This document shows, piece after piece, positions 11,249 to 24,680 of a DNA stretch of 64,000 bases (the first letter of the stretch is position 1; every line of letters starts with the position of its first letter). The position numbers were made by a program, and so were the translations under genes. The notes below the pieces were generated by a model. That model was not told where the DNA came from. It made no database searches and worked only from the letters and a program-made list of their open reading frames with translations. This DNA comes from Synaphobranchus kaupii (Eukaryota; Chordata; Actinopteri; Anguilliformes; Synaphobranchidae): the NCBI GenBank assembly GCA_029718625.1, contig CM056380.1, forward strand, positions 100,241,971 to 100,305,970, read 5' to 3'.

Positions 11249-13576
11249 TAATTACTAAGGGTTGTTTTGGCACTACTTGCTCATGGTCACACAATCTTTG
11301 AGATTTTAATGGCTAAACATTACACTGGCCTCTTGTTGTACAACCAAATTAATGCAATGTGACACAAAATGTTCCAGAAGTAGAGCGCTTTGTAAGGACT
11401 CATTCTAATTAAGCCTCTATGCATTAATTGTACCTCATGAACAGAAAGCATTAATGCAGACTTTATCATCCTCTGTAATATAAAAGACGTTTATGGCACT
11501 TTGAAAATGGCAATATTTCCAGTCCATTGCTATTAAACTGAATATTCAACACCTTGAGTCACGTCGGGTATCGGGTGTTCAGAATGCTGCATCTCACTGC
11601 CAATAAAAGTCTAGTTTTTAAAGCCTGACAGAGAGTGTCATATCTTGGCACCAGAAAACTGAGGCTCTTTACTAATGTGTCTGACTGTCCAGCTTGCTGG
11701 ATTTTACATGAAAGGGCTGTTGGAGGTCAGGTTTCCAGAACCCGATGGAGGATAAACAGCGAAAGCAGACCACTCCTCATCTCACATTCTCCTTGGTTTA
11801 CTTAGAAGAATGGGTGTGGCTGAATAAAATAATAATGGGAAAAAATCAGCTTCCTCCCATTCCCAAATTGAAATCAGATGGATTTAAAACCAATGCATTC
11901 TTTATTAAACTTACATTCTTTGGCCAGCTTTCCAAAAACGGTAATGCACATTTACCTAGAAAATATTCTAAAACATAAGAGAATGTAAGTGAAAAGTGTA
12001 TCTAATCAAAGAAAGGATTTATTTTTAAGATTTAAAAAAAAATATATATGTACTATTAAAGTCACTGTGGACTGTACTTTTAAATCACTACAGAACCACA
12101 AGGTTCTGAAATTAAGAAAAACCACAATAAGAATATTGAAAAAAACAAAAACAATAATAATTTCCTGTTTGACCCAAGGAATTGGCATTAAGCTGAATCT
12201 ATGGAATGCTTTAACTCACAAAACATCACAAAAAAACTCAGGAAAACGATCCCCTTGAGGGCTGAATGGAAGTTATCATTCAGCACAGATCTCATTAGTG
12301 TCGGAGGGTATTTAACAACCGATCCATATAAACAATGTAGCTTGGGGTCATAAAGCCAACTGAAAATTTATTCTGATTTAGGGTGGAGAAAAAAACAACA
12401 GATTTCCACGTAAGCAAACTGCATGGGGAATGGTGTGCTTTCTGACAGCACACTGCAGTATGTCAGGCACCCTGTATAAACTATTTAATCACTTTGCATT
12501 GTTGGTAATTCAGAGATTTAAGGAAAATGTACAGTTTCCTATCCAGGACTTATCTAGACCCCTGGCAGAGTGACATTTCTGAGTGATAATTGCCATCAGT
12601 CCCAGTCCCGCTCTCCAGGAGATAAAAATGTCCCAGAGACACTGCGCAGCCTCCAGTGGCGGGCGAGGAACGGCGATGGAGACATTTATGAAACACCTGA
12701 GCCGAGTGACACTGTTGTCAGGCAATGTCGGTTTGGCAATCTCTAATCGAAGGCCGTGAAAATGAAACGCGCTCACATGAGAGCAAGCAGCCGGAACTAC
12801 AGCATTACGGCACGGGGCTGGCCAAAGAAAGATACGCGAGAGACGCAGTTTGTCACCCCCCCGGGCACAGCGGAGTTCACGAAGACCACCCCACCCGTTT
12901 AATGCTGATTAATGGCGCCGCAACGTTCCAGCCCCAATGAAATCCCGCGCAATCCTTCACTTTATGCACCCCCCCCCCCCCCCTCTCAAGCTGTGATCTT
13001 CTACAGAGTATATCATTCGGTAAGGTTGGAAGCCTTCGTTTTTGGACACGGGCCTGCATCCTCTCTTTGGCTTCCATTCAAAGTGACTGCGGGCTCGGCT
13101 AGCCTGAAACTCCAGCACAATTGTGGCGGGAAGGCGCGACGCAGCTACTGTACTCCTTTGCTCCCAAATCTCATTTTCTGTCTCGCTAATCAAGTTCCCC
13201 GCACCACTTTGTGTACACCTCACACTTCTCCTGATCTCCTGAACAGTCGACAACTTCAGCGCAGAAGAAATGAGAGGCGCTTTTCCTTAACACAACTCAG
13301 CTCGCCTGTGCTGCCATTGTAAAATAGTATTTTACTGTCGAAAACCTGACTTCAGTGACATAGTTAGGAAGGCCACAATAGGCAGATGATTGCCAAAACA
13401 TTTTTAAAAATTTGAAGAACATGATGACCAGGGTTGTAAACACTGAGTGTTGTCAATAACATCCACAGAAACAATTGCTAACTCTTCCTGCGACTCAAGC
13501 TTTTCATCATTTCCATCGTATTGCTTGCTGGCAGTGAGGAAGGAGCCGTCTGTGCTAGCCAATAATGATCCCCACA
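11249..13576. other. Intronic non-coding stretch with CpG-denser patch
   Basis: The first 1.2 kb is AT-rich with A-tracts (about 12025-12170). About 12640-13310 is GC- and CpG-richer, with open frames on both strands that look like composition effects (136 and 98 codons, overlapping antisense, no recognised motif). A 15-base C run lies at 12969-12983. Confidence 0.5.
12969..12983. repeat. Poly-C tract (15)
   Basis: Uninterrupted C run on the plus strand. Confidence 0.95.
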
Positions 13577-13805
13577 GGGCCTCTGATGTGGCAGAGAGGT
13601 CACTGCTGTTACACTGCCTCTGACTCTAAAATTAATCTTATTTGACAGAGGGGTCACTTTCGTTGCACGGCGTCAAACGCAATTCTACTAGGCCTCTAAT
13701 GTGACAGAGGTCTTTCTGTTATACTGCCTCTCGCGTGTCGGCATCTTACAAGGCCTCAAATGTGACGAAGGTCATTTTTGTTATACTGTAAACGGGGAGA
13801 TTCTA
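13577..13805. repeat. Degenerate tandem repeat, about 57-60 bp unit, 4 copies
   Basis: GGCCTCTGATGTGGCAGAG... (13577), TTTGACAGAGGGGTCAC (about 13640), GGCCTCTAATGTGACAGAGG (about 13691) and GGCCTCAAATGTGACGAAGG (about 13752) begin successive related units. Most end in a TGTTATACTG-like segment (TGTTACACTG, CGTTGCACGG, TGTTATACTG twice). Divergence between copies is substantial, so the array is old. Confidence 0.75.
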
Positions 13806-15306
13806 ACGACGTCTCATTTGCGAAAGGGAGGCGACTTTGGACTAGACCACCTCTCGGAGCCAAAAGAATGCATGCGTTATTGCGAATTCTGCGATTCTTG
13901 GCCAACTTACTGCACGTGCGAGTTGCAACTTATAGTTCAGGATAAAATGGTAATACAGTAAAAATGTAGCGACATGGCAATGTTAAGCTGTAATTACCTG
14001 AACCCTCCCCCACAGCATGTGGCCTTTTAAACAGAAACAAAGACCAAAGTAACAATTACACTGAAATTAAGTGGTATCAGATCTGTAAAATGCTACCTAA
14101 AGTAGATTTAGAGGAAATCACCAACAGTAGCAATTACGCCGCTTCCTCCTAAGCGAGACACCTAATTTAACAGAGACAGGAAATACAAAACAATACAGTG
14201 TGCATGTGCTTGTGAGTGTGTGTGACTGCTTTGTTAGCGACAGTCAGAAGGGGGAGAGCTTCATCATGCGCCATAAGGGCGCGCGCCGTTGCGTACGTGC
14301 GTCGAACTGGGGCGCGGATACCCCCCGAGGGAATCCGTAAAGGAGTATTACTGCTGCAAAGAATTTTCAAAAAAAACAACACTCCACTTGCGACTGCCAC
14401 ATGACCCGCTGAACGCACAAGTGCATCGTCGCTCTCCCATCTAAGCAGCTGTCCTCCATGTGAAATTAAACATCATAACACCGCCGGCGTGCCTGGAGTT
14501 TAATTCTGCCCTCCCTCTACAGGCAGTTTTGGCAACAACAAAAAAATGTATGAGTGTTCTTTTATAACCTGGAAAATCTCTAACCAAAGATTTTACATTC
14601 CTGGCATGCCCTTATTTGTCTGAGGGTGTATGGACATATCGTGACAAGGGCTTCTAAACATCACAGTAATCTTACTGAAACTAGACTTGAACTAGAGATA
14701 CTAAGGGAACCGTTATATACCTGCACAGTCAGAGAGTAGTGCAGTCTGCTTATTGAAAAGGAAGAAATCATTATCCAATTGAGAGTACTTTTACCCACGC
14801 ACTGACTGAACCCTCAATCCAACCCCGACTGCGAGGACTGCCAGAAAATGTATAAACAGAGAAGACTGAGTCATTATGCCAAACGGAAAGGGTTTGAGAC
14901 ACAAATCATTACACTAACAGTCCAAAAATTACCTCTATCATAGACTAGAGCTCCTTTGCTTTTCCAAATGATATAAACAAAGATCCCTGTCAACATAGCA
15001 GAAGGTAAGACAAAACCGTAAAGACATTAAAAAGAAGAAGACTAACCTAGAAATAACCTAGAGAGTTAACCTTAGCTCTTTAACATAGAAAACAACAAAT
15101 AAGCATGAAATACTGATATATGAGAATGAGAGTGGTAAGACACAGATGTGCAATGCGGTAGCTCATTCCTGCATAAGTGACTTGGGGAGGGGTGCGGGAG
15201 GGGTGAAGGCATCTGGTGGGTTGGAATGGCATGCCGTTTGGACGGAGGGGCAAAGTGTGACCTTGGAGGGGAAAAAAAGAACTGCGACTTATGCCGTCAC
15301 AAGGGA

Positions 15307-15322
15307 GGGGGGGGGGGGGGGG
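15307..15322. repeat. Poly-G tract (16)
   Basis: Uninterrupted G run on the plus strand inside a CpG-dense patch; G-quadruplex-capable on that strand. Confidence 0.95.
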
Positions 15323-16336
15323 CAGCGGAGGAGAAGCGGGGCGGCAGCTGGGGACAGAGGCATCGCTATCCCGCGAGAACCAGCCCCGCGGCGGCACGGA
15401 CTGGTGAAACGCCGCGACGCGAGAGCAAACAAACCACAGCGAGGTCAGACGAAAAGGCACGGAGAAATGCCACCAGGTACCCCGTGCGCACACGCTGCAG
15501 TCCGTGGAGCTATAGGCAACGCAGCAGCGCTGTACTGCAGAAACTGAGGCGTTTAAAAAAAAAACTGAGGCGTTTAAAAAAAAAAATGTTATTCGTTTGC
15601 CACACGTGGAACTCGATTCGCAAACATGGCAGTTAGGTGAGGGCAGATGACACCCGTTACCCAGCAGCCAAGCACTGTGTTTTTAAATCAGTCTCTTACT
15701 AATTAGATGCTTAAATCTCATTTGCATCTGTATTATGAACAAACATGACATTTACCGTTCCCACTTACCAGTAATTCAATTTTGAGGTTAAAAAATGGAC
15801 AAGATCCAAATAGCAGGTGAGAAAAATGACGACGTTTGTGCAGACGTGAAGCAATGTCACGTCTGAAGGAATCTGGACAGGTCTCTGCCAAGTGAACAGC
15901 TGTCCCTGTATGCCTGTGGGTAGCGACTGCTTCTGCGACATATGAACTGCGTTTATTCGGTGGGGAGTTACGCAAGTGGCACCTCCGAGACCTCGGACAT
16001 CAATTTTCTTCAGGACAAAGGGTATCATAGCAACAAGAGCCATTGGCAACAGGCCATTGGGGCTGCCACCTGCCCTCCTAGACTAATCCCCGAGTGAGGC
16101 ATCGCAGCCCAATCCCCGTCCGCACATTCAAACCATAGCAACACACCGTGCATCACTGTACACTGCATGTATACACAAGATTGTTTTAACATTGGAGAGA
16201 CAGTAGGCTGTTGCGCCCAAACCCTCCACAATGAATTAGATGTTGTAAAGAAAACACTTTGCTTGGTGCTTCAGAAGACCAGAAGCTACTGTAAAATAAT
16301 TGTTTGAATATTAAGCTATTTCCATATTCACATAAG

Positions 16337-16349
16337 CCCCCCCCCCCCC
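16337..16349. repeat. Poly-C tract (13)
   Basis: Uninterrupted C run on the plus strand. Confidence 0.95.
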
Positions 16350-19072
16350 GTCTCAGAGGAGCGTGTCCGCGTCCACTCTTTCCTGGGTTGGAATGTGGCA
16401 CTCGTCCCTGTTTGATACTATCGTCCCCGTTTGATTACCATCACGCAATTCAAGCTGCAGGGGAGATAACGGGATCTTCAGACACAACAGAAAGGTCACA
16501 GTTAGCAAGGAAATGCTGAGTGTTCTGAAAGCCTTCCCTCCATCAGAGGACTACAACCTTATGGAAATGTTAGCATAGCGTAGCTTCCACTGGTGCACTG
16601 CAGAGTTGTGCAAACACCGGTGAAGCATTCCCCACTCATTAGACCCCTCTCCCAGGAGAAACGACCTCAAATCACACCTGCGCCACTGACCTAGCATACA
16701 TGTGCAGTGCAATTCATGTTTTTAAATACTGCCCTCTGGCCTCATGGATGGTTTACTGCTGCTATTGGTCCAGCATGACCCCCTGAGAAGCCTGTGGTCT
16801 CCCGCATAATCTGTGCTTGGCCTTAGAAGCCCGCCAATCAATAAGAGGTGGGGCAGCTGCCTGTGGAGCCCTATCATGGCTTCTGATACCAGGCAGGGCA
16901 GCACTGCAGCCCTGAGCAAGAACAATCCCAGCCATTTAATTGAGTGGCTTGACTCTGCTGCATAATTAAACAAAAAACAATCAATCACTGAAACCCATCG
17001 ACAGCATAATACTTTCCCGCCCCTCAACGCATTGATCTCGCTAGGATATCTTCACCGTGCATCTTTGCTTTCCCTGCCACCCATCTATACAAGAGCACCA
17101 CATAGACCTGCAGTTGTAAAATGTAACAGGGAACATTCACCCTTCTGCACTGTCAATCTTACCTCACCATACCAAACTAATGAGAAGATGGAACCTCTCT
17201 CTTTCTCTCACAGCAAATGCTGGCTGAGTGCAATTAAAAGCATAAAAGGTCAAAGGTGAAACTAGCAAGATGTTTGAGACCCGGGACCCGAGAGGGGAGA
17301 TGGGCGATGACTGGAAGGGAGGAGATGGAGACGTAGCGAGGCGCTGCCTCCCCCCGCCACACACTCTCCCGCCAGTTCCCTGCTAATTGCCCTCACCGTT
17401 ATGGAATCCACATTTTCCCTGAGACAGGAGAGACTTCAGCACAGGTGTGACACACTGTGCTTCTCAGAATGGGGATGAATTTCAAATGAATTAACCAAAG
17501 GATTTCAATAGACTGCAATAAACTGCTAGAGTTATATCTATGTAGTGTAACTAATGTCATAGCCATTACTATTATAAATACATTAATTAAACACAGCATT
17601 TTCCAGCTCATAGAATCTTTAAATACGCTCATCAAAAGCAAACCTTGCTTCCAACTGTTTACTCCAATCCTCCATTTACTTTTTGAAGACTTCAACCATT
17701 TTCATACCATACACAGCCAACTAGACTAAGATATACAGCCCTAACTCTCTGATTATTCTACTTACACAGCACTTTCCTCATTTCCCACAGGAAAAAAAAT
17801 ATAAATTTCCAAGAGCTTACCTTTCAGACTCTTTTATTTGTTGTGGCGCAGCGAGAATTATGAGGGTGAGATTAGCAATCCTTCTCACAGTTGGACTAAC
17901 ATGACTGAACTTGCTAGTGATGTTTTCACTGTGAGATCTGCACACCTGACACTGTCACAATGGGAAGGGCCTGGTTCTCAACTCCACCTCTCATATGTGA
18001 CAACAGTATTATGGTGAAGAAAACAGAGTGGGAAAAAAATGTATCAAACACATTAGATATTATCAAGTATCTGTGGCTCAGCTGCACAGATATTCTGCAA
18101 ATTGCATCAATGACTTGTCTTATTATTGGTGGCCCAGGTTCTACAGATTGTGAAAAGTTTTGGACATCTTAATACATCAACCTCACATGCACCTCCACTT
18201 TGCAATGATACGTTTGCCACTTCCAGAACCGTCCGCATGAAAACTGCACTTGGATAAGCTTGAGGTTATGAATTGAGAAACAGAAACAGGAGGCTGGCAG
18301 CGAGACACCAGTGTGGAACCCGAAACTCCACTGCGCTCCAGAGTTTCAGAAAATAAGGCCACCCTCATTCCCCAACAGGTTAGACCGCATGTCTTTCCTC
18401 TCTTTCCCTTCCTTGGGCTCACCACTGACATCAAATATCTCCAATAACACCCTCCCTCACCAAATCTCACTCACAAGATCAAAAGCCACCAGGTCCATTT
18501 TTTTTCCACTGCCGTTTGCGTGTGGGCCAGTTTCTGGATTTAATTTTAAGTGTAACGCATCGTTACCATGAAAGGCCACTTACACTAGCAGAGAAATTTA
18601 CATTTAGATAAATGATGTGTTAACAATTTTTTCACTGACAAATGCCAACCAGAGGTGAGTGAGTGACTGACACAAATTTTCTGTGAAGTCCTTTAATTTA
18701 ATCAAAATAGCATCCCAAATGAGCCATGCTTTAAAAGTTATTAAATTCAAATAACTCAACCAGGACATGTGAGACAGAAAAATCAACTGCACACTGTGGT
18801 CTCTCCTGTGTATTTGGAAAGACAAGAGTCATCAAAATTTGAGTGGATTCTTAGAAAAGAAAAAGTCAGTCTCATGGGAGCACTGTCAGAAACTGAGTCT
18901 CATAACACAAAGTCACACAGGAAGAGAAATTCAAAAGCAAGAGTGCAACACAACTGCTCACCCCTCTTCCCTCATGCAGTTCAGTCATAGGCATAGTGGT
19001 GCATCGTGGCTAACCTTTCAGAAAACTCCACCATCCCCACTCCCCCTCAGTATTGCACTTGTGCAACCCCCG

Positions 19073-19106
<34 letters not shown>
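19073..19106. repeat. Poly-C tract (34)
   Basis: Thirty-four consecutive C residues, with five more just before a single G. It is the longest homopolymer in the window; the exact length may be a sequencing artefact. Proline-rich frames across it are not genes. Confidence 0.9.
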
Positions 19107-19109
<3 letters not shown>

Positions 19110-22100
19110 ACCCTCTTCACCCAAAAAGAATGTCAGGCACAATGCACAATCAAGTGCAGTACCTTCAAGATCTTTCTAGAATGCATCGCATCTCATCATT
19201 ACGAATCGGCTTCTCATTTCTCATTTCAAACTGTGGATAGCTGCAATCAGTCAGGAAATGAGTCACATGGCCTGCTGTAGTCAGTGACACCAAGCCTGGC
19301 TTAAACAGGTTAGATGTTAGGGACCTGGAATTGGCTTCACGTGGCTTTTAATGACGGCAAAGCGACCGTTACGAGATGAGCGGCGGTAATTAATATCAAT
19401 TAATATTAGCCACTGCTGTCATCGCTCAACTCCACCTTGTGGCTTCACCACAGTCTACACCCAGCACTTCCCTGAAGAGGAAAAAAGATTTTCTGAGCAG
19501 CACTAGTACCACCATGTTCTGAACAGTGTCCCTTGTGCATCTCAATGTGTATAATGAGTACTTATTTAACTAGCTTAATATTGGAGGTACTGTACCCAGG
19601 ACTGAAAACCGACACCCACCATGAATTCTCAGATCCACAGGACTACATAGCCGCAGTCTGATGGATGAACAGGGAGGAGGTGGCGGGCTCCAGTGAGGTT
19701 AGCTGTTGTTAAGCGTGTGGTCGAGGAGCGCTGACAGGGACACACAAGCCGTACTGATGGATGGGGCTACAGGAGCCAGACGGACCGCCCTATGGCTGGG
19801 CCAGATGCTCGTTGCTCTGGGTACAGCTGCTACCAAAGGTGAGCTCTCCCAGGATAGAGAAAAGACTCCCCATTGTCTCTACACTCACAAGTTCCCTCAG
19901 TGGAAAATAAAGGGAACTAAATGTGTAAATCAAAAATAAAAAAGGACCTCTTCTCACAGTCCACAGTCTGATCGGGCAGTCAGAGAAACGTAAACAAGGC
20001 TACCACGGGAGTTTTAAAACTATTCCTTAATCGTCATACCAAAATGTGCCTATTTCTTCTCCTCCATTCAAGAAACACTGTCATACAATTAACTATTTTA
20101 TTCAGATCGATTAATATCAGAACCTAGGCTGTTTCGGAAACCTGATATGCGATAAGCGGGTAGATATACATTTCAGATATGATGCAGATCAGAACTAGTC
20201 ATTGAACAAAAATGCATAGTGCATACAAATGGCATACCAAAAGTAGTAGCCATTTTGTGAGTACATAAACAAATCATGTCATTAACTTCACAGGCAATCC
20301 ATGGTAATAATACCCCTTTTCACCTGAAATCACATGCAATCAACAAAAACAAGTTTTAAATTACTTTTTACCTTCATGAAATTATCTTATAAAAGAAATT
20401 GACAAGAGTGTGTCTGCAATATAATCTTTATGCAGGATGTCATCTTCTATCTTCTACTGTATACAACAGAAGTCTGATTATAAAAACAGAAGTGCGTCGC
20501 ATGGCTAAAACAGGCCTCTGTTTCCCTTTCCCTGTCAGTCAGCTATCCATCCTCTGGCCTGGAATTTTCCTGTGGAGCGTCACGAAATCTCCACAGCCCC
20601 TCTGACCCAGGAGCACAGTACCACTACAGGTTCTATTCCGCAGGATTACAAAAATTAGGCTTCACCATTTTACTTCATTTACCTATAAATGAAGATAAAT
20701 CGTGCAAATAATTTTCAGTTTAAATGGGTTGTGCTCATGTTGTAAGCCTAAAAAGGCACAAATACAGGTATCCATCAAAAGAATACGAAAAACAAATGAA
20801 TGATCCATAGTTTATATTTGTTCTTTAAAAATATATAATCCTTCAGTTTTAGTGTTTAGTGCTTTCAATTGGCCCACAGAGATTAAGGATATTTTAAATA
20901 TTTAGAGATATTTCGGACAACCTGCTGGCTTCAGAAAGGGGCATTTTAGGGCTTGTGGTTTAAAACAAAAATAAATACTTCAAATTATTTATTTATTTGT
21001 TTATGTATGTAACTCCAAAGCAGCATGTACAGCAACAAAACGTCCAAGGCCAATTGAAAGTGTTTTGAGTGAACACTAAAACGAAGCAAATCCTGGGAAG
21101 TAGACAATATGCAGAAACATTTGACGGTCTCATTTTTTTAAAAGAGACGGTGAATGCGATTCTTTCATGACAACATAAATCCGACTGCAGTACGACCATC
21201 AGACTGTTCATAACTGTACGCAGCGTTCGGCTGTCAATCTGAAGGAGTATGATGCAGATATTTAACGTGAAATGATCAATGCTTTTCTGCACCCCAAAAA
21301 AGTGCTTCATTATCAATTCCTGGAAGGGGACAGAAGCGTTTTTTTATGCAGTTGTATACTGTATGTGGGATTCCCACGTGAACAGATCTCCAGCTACAGC
21401 GTCTCCAGGGGCCCATTAGTCCATCTGGCAAGCTTGTTTTTTTTTTTTGTGCCAGCTCGCTTCTTGTAATTAATTAATTATAGTTTTCGGCCAAAAAAGT
21501 TGTCCACAAAAAAAACACTTTGTAGGTCTTTTTAGGCACACTTCCCCATGGGGAAGAAGAAACCCGCAGGCTGTCCTCAATAGATCAAGATCGATTCAGT
21601 CTGAAACAAAAAAAAAAAATATTCAAAGTTTCAAAACAATTTTCTTACTTCAGTGCACCTTGTGTGCTCAGAACTTATTTTTCTTGCCAATGAAAATGCC
21701 TTTTAAAAATGACAAAAAAATTTTTATTATCTTTTCTCCCAAAAAGATTGTTTTAGGTTTATTGGCCAAATTGTGCATTAAGCTCCGGGCAGGCTTTGAC
21801 GTCATCTTACATACTTCGGATATTTCTGCTCATCATGTTGTTTGAGGATTATACATCAGCAGGCACCGCATCAGAGCTAAAGAACATCCTCTCACAAAAA
21901 AAATAAAAAAACGGCCTACTGTTTTGTAACAGAAAAAATACTAACCTAAATCTTTAACATTAACCTACATTTCTTACCTTACATGTGAGAATTAAGTGCA
22001 CCGTTACATTCAACATGTTCAAGCAGGAGACCGAGAGTGAGAGTCAGAAAACAATGGTCTTTGTGATTACAATGAGACCGAGATATTGCTTTCAACATTT

Positions 22101-22319
22101 ACGGTTGTCAAATTTCAGGTATCAAAAGTAGAGGTGGGTAGTAGAGTGAAAACAGACACTTTGTCCCTAATTTTCTTAATGATGGTTTTTTTCCCTCAAA
22201 AGTATACCAATGGTAATTGCTCCAAGGTTACATTATGGGTGTCAAATATCAGAAAGATGAGAGGTCAAGATTGAAAAGGAGCCATTTTCCCCCCGGAATT
22301 ACCCCGGTGGACTCCACAT

Positions 22320-22640
22320 CTTGAAAGAAAGAGCAGCTCTGAAGCGAAGTGGAACAGGCCGACGAGAGGACGGCAGCCATTTGTCAGTCTCCTGCTTCCA
22401 GAACGGTGGGAGGGGAGACATTATGCAGATGAGGAGCTGCTGGAGACACTCCGGAGAACGCGGAGCATCAATCACGCGACGCGCGTTGGGCTGCCGAGTC
22501 CGAGACCCCTCGCGCGCATCACGGGAGCGCTCGTCCCTGACGCAGAGCCTCACGAACGTTCCGGCAGGGCCGCGCGAAAACCAAGAGCGTCATCACGTCA
22601 GAGGACCAATAGGGAGCGGGGTTTAATGAGCGTACTGTAG
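22320..22640. promoter_or_regulatory. CpG-dense intronic patch, candidate promoter or enhancer
   Basis: Many CpGs, a CRE-like CATCACGTCAG (about 22590-22600) and a CCAAT box (about 22605) are clustered, in contrast with AT-rich flanks. On the minus strand a frame of up to 84 codons runs towards a possible donor (GGGGTAATT, near 22305), so an alternative first exon of magi1 is conceivable. There is no direct evidence of transcription. Confidence 0.3.
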
Positions 22641-24197
22641 TGCTTTCGTGCTCCGGCCGTACAAACAATTCCCGCTGCCCATTCGTGGACATCCATCTTC
22701 AGGCGGGAAAAGAGCCCCGCGGGGGTCCAGCAGCCTGGCCAATAGCCAACGTGAAATATGATGGTAATACTTGCCGCCTTCTGCTCAAGGCCTGTAATGA
22801 TTTCTTCTCCCCTTCACATAAATGACCATTTCCAATATCACCAAAATGACACAAATCCTAAACCAACAAAAATAACTTTCTGTGAAAGGTCCTACTGTAT
22901 ATAAGCTGGTATACAGTATACAGTGTCTGCATACGCACTATATAAAACCTTTATTAGCAATAAACACAATTCATGAATACTTATGGATACAGAAAAATCT
23001 GAAAGGAGAGGTTAACATCTTCCCAGACAACTTGACTGTTGTAGGGTGGGCTGCTCTATATCGGCTCTTCAAGTGCCGTAATTTACCACATCAGAATGTT
23101 ATGGAAATGCATGATACGGAAATTGACACAGCACAATTTATGACAAATGTTTTTAATGACTGCTCACGTAGGCGTTTATAAAGGACTTAAGCAGAGGAGA
23201 AGGCATTGTGTAGCTCTTACTGAAAACCCTTGAACGTGTAACAGCAAGTATCGGTCCGGTGTAAGGAAGTGCCCACCTTTCGTCGGTAAACAAAAGTATT
23301 GTTTGATGTAAAAACCTATAGGCAGGAAACAGTATCTCGTCAGCGACTGTGGGCAAGCGGCAGAGGAGAGGTCAACATGTCCGCGGACAGCCCAAGCGCA
23401 TTCCGATTCTAAACCCTACCCGGGAGCCTGTCCAGTTTCACCCAGAGACAGTGTTGGTCTTATTTCTGCCTCAGGAAAGCAGTCATACGTGATTAACTCA
23501 CAGCAGAACACAGCGATGCACAGTGCCGAGAAGAAAACCGTGTGCATGAATGCGTCCATTTTTAGAACTGGGATGAGCCTGTGTTGTGCTTTAAAAAAAA
23601 GCCTACTGACTGCTGGCTACTAACTGACAAAACCGATGACAGGGATTTGGATACTTTAAGGATCGAATGCAATAATTTAATTAGGAAAAATTAATTAAAT
23701 GATTGTGGTTTAGATCAGTACTGAGAAAAATGTTTTCATGTTATTAATTAAAGAAACATATTGTATGTGTCATAAATGGCACCACTTACTCCTCAGCAAA
23801 AGTGCATTGATATGGAAAATGTATACCCGCAGACAGGAACGCAGCGATGTGTAAGGAGACAGATGTCTTATTGATCCTGGGAAAAAACCTACACAGTCTG
23901 CCTGGAGCTGCTGGAGGAACACGCCAGCTAACGGGCTCTGCACACGGCCTGACACGCGGTCTCACGCAAACTGAGCTCCACGGGCTCAGGCTGTGAAAGC
24001 GAGGTCTGCAAAATGGATAACAGGGCAGACAGAAGTAATCATATCAGGGAAACGGCCGATCAAAAGAGATTCCACCGGACGCAGAGTGCGACGGAATACA
24101 TTCCCTTCACGGTTCAGAAGGCTGTCAGAGGAGGAGGCTGCCTGACTGTAGTGTCAGAATGAAGGAGTCAAAAATGAGCCCCCCCCACACAGCTACT

Positions 24198-24220
24198 CCC
24201 CCCCCCCCCCCCCCCCCCCG
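24198..24220. repeat. Poly-C tract (23)
   Basis: Uninterrupted C run on the plus strand. Confidence 0.95.
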
Positions 24221-24655
24221 GCACCACACCAGCCCGTCAGAGGCATTTTAATTTGTTTGCACTTGTTCTTTGGACACATGGGAGAACAGTGTGCCAGACA
24301 GCCATGGTCATCCCAGTACCTGTTCGTCCTCAATTTCTTAGTATTCCCACAGTTGCTTATCTTGGTTTTATTTCCTTTTTTCTAAAAAACCAGGTGAACT
24401 TACTCAACCACTGTAAAGGGTATTCCCAGGATGATAAATCATACAAGGTCTGCCACCACCATATAAAGCTGTAGGCATTGGGGGGGGATGTACTGTAGGG
24501 CCACAGGTGAATCTACGGTGAGATACAGAGTTGCTCCCCTATATTTCTTACTCAGCAGATTAATGGTTAGTGTCTGTCCTGAATATGAATGTTTGTGTCT
24601 TAAATCACTATAGGATATTACAATCAGTGTAATTTATATGGCATGTGTGATAAAT

Positions 24656-24680
24656 GTGTGTGTGTGTGTGTGTGTGTGTG
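24656..24680. repeat. (TG)n microsatellite
   Basis: About 12 dinucleotide copies. Confidence 0.95.

Larger units (their letters stand above)
13806..19072. other. Intronic non-coding stretch with two CpG-dense patches
   Basis: CpG-dense patches lie at about 14270-14345 and 15180-15550, the latter with a 16-base G run (15307-15322). A 13-base C run lies at 16337-16349. Overlapping frames at 15080-15636 on both strands (133-137 codons) reflect low stop-codon density in GC-rich DNA and show no known domain. No transposon ends or RNA genes were recognised. Confidence 0.5.

Noticed and set aside
12912..13322. 136-codon plus-strand frame
   Set aside because: GC-rich DNA with an antisense 98-codon frame and a poly-C run; no motif.
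15080..15636. Three overlapping frames of 133-137 codons
   Set aside because: They overlap on both strands within a GC-rich, poly-G-containing block and have no recognisable domain; low stop frequency explains them.
18839..19280. Proline-rich frames
   Set aside because: Created by the 34-base C run.
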